From: Pseudomonadota bacterium
GTDB lineage: Bacteria > Hydrothermota > 32-111 > QNBC01
Assembly (NCBI GenBank): GCA_011682715.1
Contig: JAACEC010000025.1
Coordinates: 1-9,734 of the forward strand
DNA length: 9,734 nt
Reading direction: 5' to 3'
A program made the translations under genes and the position numbers. Below, in pieces: positions 6,910-9,734 of the stretch. Numbering within the stretch: the stretch's first letter is position 1; each line of letters starts with the position of its first letter. The notes under the pieces are model-generated. The model worked only from the letters and a program-made list of their open reading frames with translations, was not told where the DNA came from and did no database searches.

Positions 6910-7575
6910 TTATTGATTTGCTATTTGAATAGGTATAGAGACTTTCAGATTTATCATTACTGTTAAATTGGGAGAATAATTTAAATTAATGTAACCTATG
7001 TGAGAGCCGCTTCCTGTGAGGTTATATATTAGGTTTAAAGCTGGTGATACATAAATTGTTTTGTCATAGTACTTTGTTTTGTACTTCATTGAAAAACCTG
7101 CATCAAGCAGTATATCCGTGTTAAGATCGTTTTTTGTGAGAGATGTTATGGTTGTTGTTCTTCCACCTGAAATATTTGAAAAATATTTTCCGATTATACC
7201 GTAATTCATCATAACACTGGCTTGAAATACAGGTATGAAAGATTCGTACTGAGGTAACGAGTAAGTTGCCAGAAGTTCCGTTGTTAAATTTGATAAATGG
7301 AGTTGATAGTATACCGTTGTATTTGCAGTTATATTGTCGCTGAAGTTGTAGTTGTATCCGCTATATTGGATGGAAATACCCGCATCAAAGTTATCATTTA
7401 CGGGGAATAATGAAAAAAATCCGGACCCGAAGCCGAACCCTGTTGCTCTGCTGTTTGTAACCCTCTGAACATTGGCAAAATTTGTTGTATTATTTAGCTG
7501 TATTCCGAGGTCGAAAACGTATGCGTTTAGAAAAACAGGCAAAAGGAGAATCGAGACGAAGATCGTCTTTTTCAT
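6910..7575 (-). CDS. Outer membrane beta-barrel-like protein with signal peptide
   Basis: A 221-residue exported protein. The signal peptide covers 1-18 (Lys2-Lys3, core TIFVSILLLPVFL, cleavage after LNA). The mature part is built of alternating hydrophobic/polar strands rich in Tyr, Asn, Thr and Gly, with a Gly/Phe-rich stretch GFGFGSGFFSLF (47-58). Later strands include FDAGISIQYSGYNYNF, VYYQLHLSNL and NLTVMINLKVSI. This suggests a small barrel of about 8-10 strands. The C-terminus (IQIANQ) does not end in the canonical aromatic residue of BAM substrates, so a different barrel or a periplasmic beta-protein is possible. The family is not recognised. The start has AGGAGGT 4 bases upstream, and a minus-strand promoter lies at 7602-7630. 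The peptidase gene follows after 9 bases. Nothing links the two functionally beyond co-transcription. Confidence 0.7.
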   Translation of the reverse strand: MKKTIFVSILLLPVFLNAYVFDLGIQLNNTTNFANVQRVTNSRATGFGFGSGFFSLFPVNDNFDAGISIQYSGYNYNFSDNITANTTVYYQLHLSNLTTELLATYSLPQYESFIPVFQASVMMNYGIIGKYFSNISGGRTTTITSLTKNDLNTDILLDAGFSMKYKTKYYDKTIYVSPALNLIYNLTGSGSHIGYINLNYSPNLTVMINLKVSIPIQIANQ

Positions 7576-7601
7576 AATACCTCCTGATACTTATGTACTT
7601 A

Positions 7602-7630
7602 TATATAGCAGATAATTCGACAAAAGGCAA
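7602..7630 (-). promoter_or_regulatory. Sigma-70 promoter for the barrel-peptidase unit
   Basis: On the minus strand, TTGCCT (7630-7625) and TATATA (7607-7602) are 17 bases apart. The predicted transcription start is near 7595, about 20 bases before the ATG. It is weaker than its divergent partner because of the imperfect -35. Confidence 0.5.
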
Positions 7631-7688
7631 CATATTTTTCAATTTTGCACTATATCATAAAAAAGAAAGAAGCAAATTGATGTAATTG

Positions 7689-7718
7689 TTGACATATAAT
7701 ACTTTCTGGTGTTATAAT
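7689..7718 (+). promoter_or_regulatory. Strong sigma-70 promoter of the FecR operon
   Basis: A perfect TTGACA (7689-7694) and a perfect TATAAT (7713-7718) are spaced by 18 bases. AAGGAG at 7732-7737 precedes the ATG at 7743, so the leader is only about 18 bases. A second TATAAT (7695-7700) directly abuts the -35 and lacks its own -35. I saw no clear operator palindrome between the two divergent promoters. Confidence 0.75.
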
Positions 7719-7742
7719 TAATAAAATAAAAAAGGAGAGACT

Positions 7743-8759
7743 ATGAAAAGAATTATGATTTTTACACTTGTGATATTTATATTTTCGTTGAATCTCTTTG
7801 CTAATGTTTCTATTACAGGTACTATAAATAGAAATTTGCGGATATTGTATCTGTATAATTTAAGGGATCTTGCAAGCTTTAATACACGATTATTCAGTGT
7901 TACATTTACGAATAATGCGGATACTGCGGTTAATATTCATTTGCTTATTTCATTAAGTTCCCAGCGATATGGTGAAGTTTCGGTAATGACTACCAACCAA
8001 TTCATGCTTAACCCGCTTGAAACATGGACACTTGTAAACACATCCTTAAATAATAATGGAAAGAACATTACGATAAATGAAATTCAAATCAATTCGGATA
8101 TCGAGGAATTGATAAATGAGACCGTTGCCGCCGGCAGATTGCCAGAGGATGTGTATACTCTTTCCGTTCATGTTCTTGGTCCCGATAATACTGAATTGGC
8201 ACAGTGGAGTGAAAATTTTAATGTAATAAACTCAATAATAATAACGCCTATTTTCCCCGGTGGAACAAATGTGCGAAATATCCAAACGGTTAATTCGTCA
8301 AATTTGCGGTTTATATGGAATTCCAGGACCGACATGGCATTTAATTTTTATCTTTATAAATACAGTAGAGGATCCGTTTCGGGAATTAATGTTTTAAGTA
8401 GCCCTATTTATGAAAAAGATGATATAAATGAAAAAAGCTTACAATATCCCCCCGATGCTCCACCACTTGAAAAGGGACGGATTTATATTTGGCAGGTAAG
8501 CAGTTACATAATAACGAGTAACGGAGGGCAGCAGGTAAAGAGTGAGCCTAGTTTTTTTAGATATATGGGGTCCGCAGAGGTAGGGAACGATCTTTTGATA
8601 GGGGAAATTAAACGCGTTGCAGGAAGAGGAGCAATTTCAAAAAACTGCAAAGTAACCGATGCGAAGCTGAATGGCAAAGAGATTTCTCTGCTAAATTTGC
8701 TTTATATTCTTAAAAGGATAAACAAAAACCAGGTAAAAGGTATAGAGGTGGTAAAATGA
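7743..8759 (+). CDS. Exported beta-rich protein of unknown function, first gene of the FecR operon
   Basis: A 338-residue protein with a signal peptide at 1-20 (Lys2-Arg3, core IFTLVIFIFSLNLFA, cleavage before NVSITG). Two beta-rich regions are visible. Residues about 45-165 read like an Ig-like/Fn3-type domain: LFSVTFTNNADTAVNIHLLI, then NPLETWTLVN, then RLPEDVYTLSVHVLGPDNTELAQWSENF, a segment describing a strand pair ending in a domain edge. Residues about 165-275 read like a second one: IITPIFPGG, LRFIWNSR, and YPPDAPPLEKGRIYIWQVSSY at 235-255, whose L-x-x-G-x-x-Y-x-W-x-V pattern is common in secreted Fn3-like domains near FecR genes (recalled, not searched). The last 50 residues are mixed alpha, LNLLYILKRINKNQ, with a single Cys302. 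It has no lipobox and no membrane anchor, so it is probably periplasmic, secreted or an envelope partner of the FecR protein. The stop overlaps the next start (ATGA at 8756-8759). No enzyme motif is seen. Confidence 0.75.
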   Translation: MKRIMIFTLVIFIFSLNLFANVSITGTINRNLRILYLYNLRDLASFNTRLFSVTFTNNADTAVNIHLLISLSSQRYGEVSVMTTNQFMLNPLETWTLVNTSLNNNGKNITINEIQINSDIEELINETVAAGRLPEDVYTLSVHVLGPDNTELAQWSENFNVINSIIITPIFPGGTNVRNIQTVNSSNLRFIWNSRTDMAFNFYLYKYSRGSVSGINVLSSPIYEKDDINEKSLQYPPDAPPLEKGRIYIWQVSSYIITSNGGQQVKSEPSFFRYMGSAEVGNDLLIGEIKRVAGRGAISKNCKVTDAKLNGKEISLLNLLYILKRINKNQVKGIEVVK

Positions 8760-9400
8760 AGAGGAAAGTATCAATAATATTACTATTTTTTCTCGTTTTT
8801 GCAACGATATACGGTGATAGTACGAAAAAGGTCATCGCTTACATATTGAAAGTAAGGGGTAATGTTACTGTCCAGAAGGGGGGAAATTGGGATAAGGTCG
8901 CTTCGGGATACAAGGTAATTAACGGAGATGTGATTAAGGTCGGGAAGAAGGGGCTTGCTGTTGTGAAATTTATAGATAAAGGTGATATTGTAGCTATAAA
9001 GGAGAATTCCACGATTAAAATTCAGGGAAAAATTAAGAATGGTCGCATTGCAAAGAGACTTTTCCTAAAAGTCGGCGATATTGTGGCAAGTGTAAAGAAA
9101 GGAAAAGAAGGAGAGTTCAGTATTACAACTCCCGTTGCAACAGCATCAATAAAAGGGACAGAATTCGGGATGAAATTCGTGAATGATTCTTTATCATTAA
9201 TGATGTGTAAAGGAGTTGTCGTGCTTTTCAATAATCAAGGTTCCGTATTTGTCCATAAAGGGGAGAGTGCTGTATGTGTTAAGGGGCAGATGCCAATCGT
9301 AAGGAAAGGGGGCGTTGTTAAGGATAATAAACTTGAGATCGAATTTTTGGATGCGAGAAATGTAAAGAGGAAAATAATAATTGACTATGAAAGTAAATAA
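8756..9400 (+). CDS. Exported FecR-domain protein
   Basis: A 214-residue protein. A signal peptide covers about 1-20 (KRK at 2-4, core VSIILLFFLVFATIYG). The FecR domain covers about 27-160: VRGNVTVQKGG (33-43), GYKVINGDVIKVGKKGLAVVKF (51-72), then the family hallmark TTPVATASIKGTEFGM (124-139), the equivalent of TP.A...RGT.F. A C-terminal beta-rich, basic tail follows. Classical FecR is an inner-membrane anti-sigma regulator with an N-terminal cytoplasmic segment that binds a FecI-type sigma factor and a membrane helix. That arrangement is absent here: the only hydrophobic segment is the N-terminal signal, and no sigma gene is nearby. It therefore belongs to the stand-alone exported FecR proteins, probably a periplasmic or surface structural/binding module, possibly glycan- or polymer-associated (inference). 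AGAGGTG (8744-8750) serves as its ribosome site. The start overlaps the gene before and the end overlaps the gene after. Confidence 0.88.
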   Translation: MKRKVSIILLFFLVFATIYGDSTKKVIAYILKVRGNVTVQKGGNWDKVASGYKVINGDVIKVGKKGLAVVKFIDKGDIVAIKENSTIKIQGKIKNGRIAKRLFLKVGDIVASVKKGKEGEFSITTPVATASIKGTEFGMKFVNDSLSLMMCKGVVVLFNNQGSVFVHKGESAVCVKGQMPIVRKGGVVKDNKLEIEFLDARNVKRKIIIDYESK

Positions 9401-9734
9401 AAAGTCGTTATTCATAATAGTTTTTATTTTGCTTACTTCAAATATTGTATATTCGGCGATAATAAATCATACCCCTATTTTGGAAACAAGAGCCGGGAGA
9501 GTTCTGAAATTCAAGGCAAATGTCATGGACATAGATTCCTCAGGATTAATGAGTTTATATGTTAAAACGGATTTTTCTTCGGATTATATCGTATATAAAA
9601 TGGAAAGAAATGGGAATGTGTTTGAATACGATTATGATGTCCCGACAGATGCAAAATTTTTATACTACTATCTTAAATATGAAAACGGTTCGAAAACCGA
9701 ATTCGGCTCTTATAATCAACCTTTCTCCGTTAAA
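9387..9734 (+). CDS. Exported beta-rich protein, N-terminal part (runs off the window)
   Basis: An ATG at 9387, 14 bases before the end of the FecR gene and in another frame, opens a reading frame with no stop to the right edge (116 codons). It begins with a clear signal peptide, NKKSLFIIVFILLTSNIVYSA, residues 4-24, with cleavage near 23. A beta-sandwich-like domain follows: a Thr-Pro start typical of an Ig-like domain (HTPILETRAGRVLKF), a strand VMDIDSSGLMSLYVKTDF, and later FEYDYDVP and YYYLKYENGSKTEFG. The ribosome site is weak: AGAGG at 9366-9370 is 16 bases before the ATG. A TTG at 9381 with better spacing is an alternative start adding two residues. Reading through from the FecR gene is likely, which fits the operon. 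The family is not recognised; it may be a further Ig-like or sugar-binding-type envelope protein, comparable in style to the first gene of the operon. Confidence 0.75.
   Translation, partial: MKVNKKSLFIIVFILLTSNIVYSAIINHTPILETRAGRVLKFKANVMDIDSSGLMSLYVKTDFSSDYIVYKMERNGNVFEYDYDVPTDAKFLYYYLKYENGSKTEFGSYNQPFSVK

Noticed and set aside
9022..9415. Minus-strand frames opposite the FecR gene
   Set aside because: No ribosome site or homology; the plus-strand FecR domain is clear.
1..9734. tRNA, rRNA, CRISPR array, toxin-antitoxin pair or phage genes
   Set aside because: No cloverleaf, repeat-spacer pattern or matching small gene pair was seen on either strand.

Overview
The window looks like chromosomal DNA from an AT-rich, double-membraned (Gram-negative-type) bacterium. 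The evidence is two outer-membrane beta-barrel-like proteins, several secreted proteins with signal peptides, strong AAGGAGG-type ribosome binding sites and near-consensus sigma-70 promoters. The style (short hydrophobic signal peptides, Lys/Ile/Asn-rich proteins, FecR plus Ig-like secreted proteins) would fit an uncultured candidate-phylum lineage such as those around the FCB group or WOR-3. That placement is an impression; no marker here fixes the taxon.

Layout, left to right. (1) 1-684, plus strand: the end of a beta-barrel-like protein overlaps by 4 bases the start of a secreted alpha/beta-hydrolase (lipase-like) gene. The hydrolase breaks off after about 90 codons. (2) 675-912: non-coding debris. 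It begins with a sequence resembling the end of an IS200-like/REP-associated (Y1) transposase element and includes a possible 25-codon transposase tail on the minus strand. This probably explains the broken lipase. (3) 913-5661, plus strand: a sigma-70 promoter drives valyl-tRNA synthetase (valS). Two tandem, clearly paralogous polytopic membrane proteins of the lysylphosphatidylglycerol-synthase-TM/UPF0104 (flippase-like) family follow, the first coupled to valS through a TTG start that overlaps its stop. (4) 5669-7575, minus strand: an outer-membrane beta-barrel-like protein followed by an M24B Xaa-Pro aminopeptidase, 9 bases apart, in one transcription unit. The two convergent units meet over 7 bases, inside an AT-rich imperfect hairpin that may end transcription from both sides. 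(5) 7576-7742: a divergent intergenic region with one good promoter on each strand. (6) 7743 to the right edge, plus strand: an operon of three overlapping genes for exported proteins. They encode an unrecognised beta-rich protein, a FecR-domain protein and the start of another beta-rich protein that runs off the window.

The valS block is housekeeping plus membrane-lipid or envelope functions, and the right-hand operon is an envelope or secreted module. Its tight overlaps suggest that the three proteins are made together, and perhaps work together. I saw no tRNA, rRNA, CRISPR array or intact mobile element. The most distinctive items are the FecR-centred secreted operon, the tandem flippase-like pair and the insertion scar in the lipase gene.
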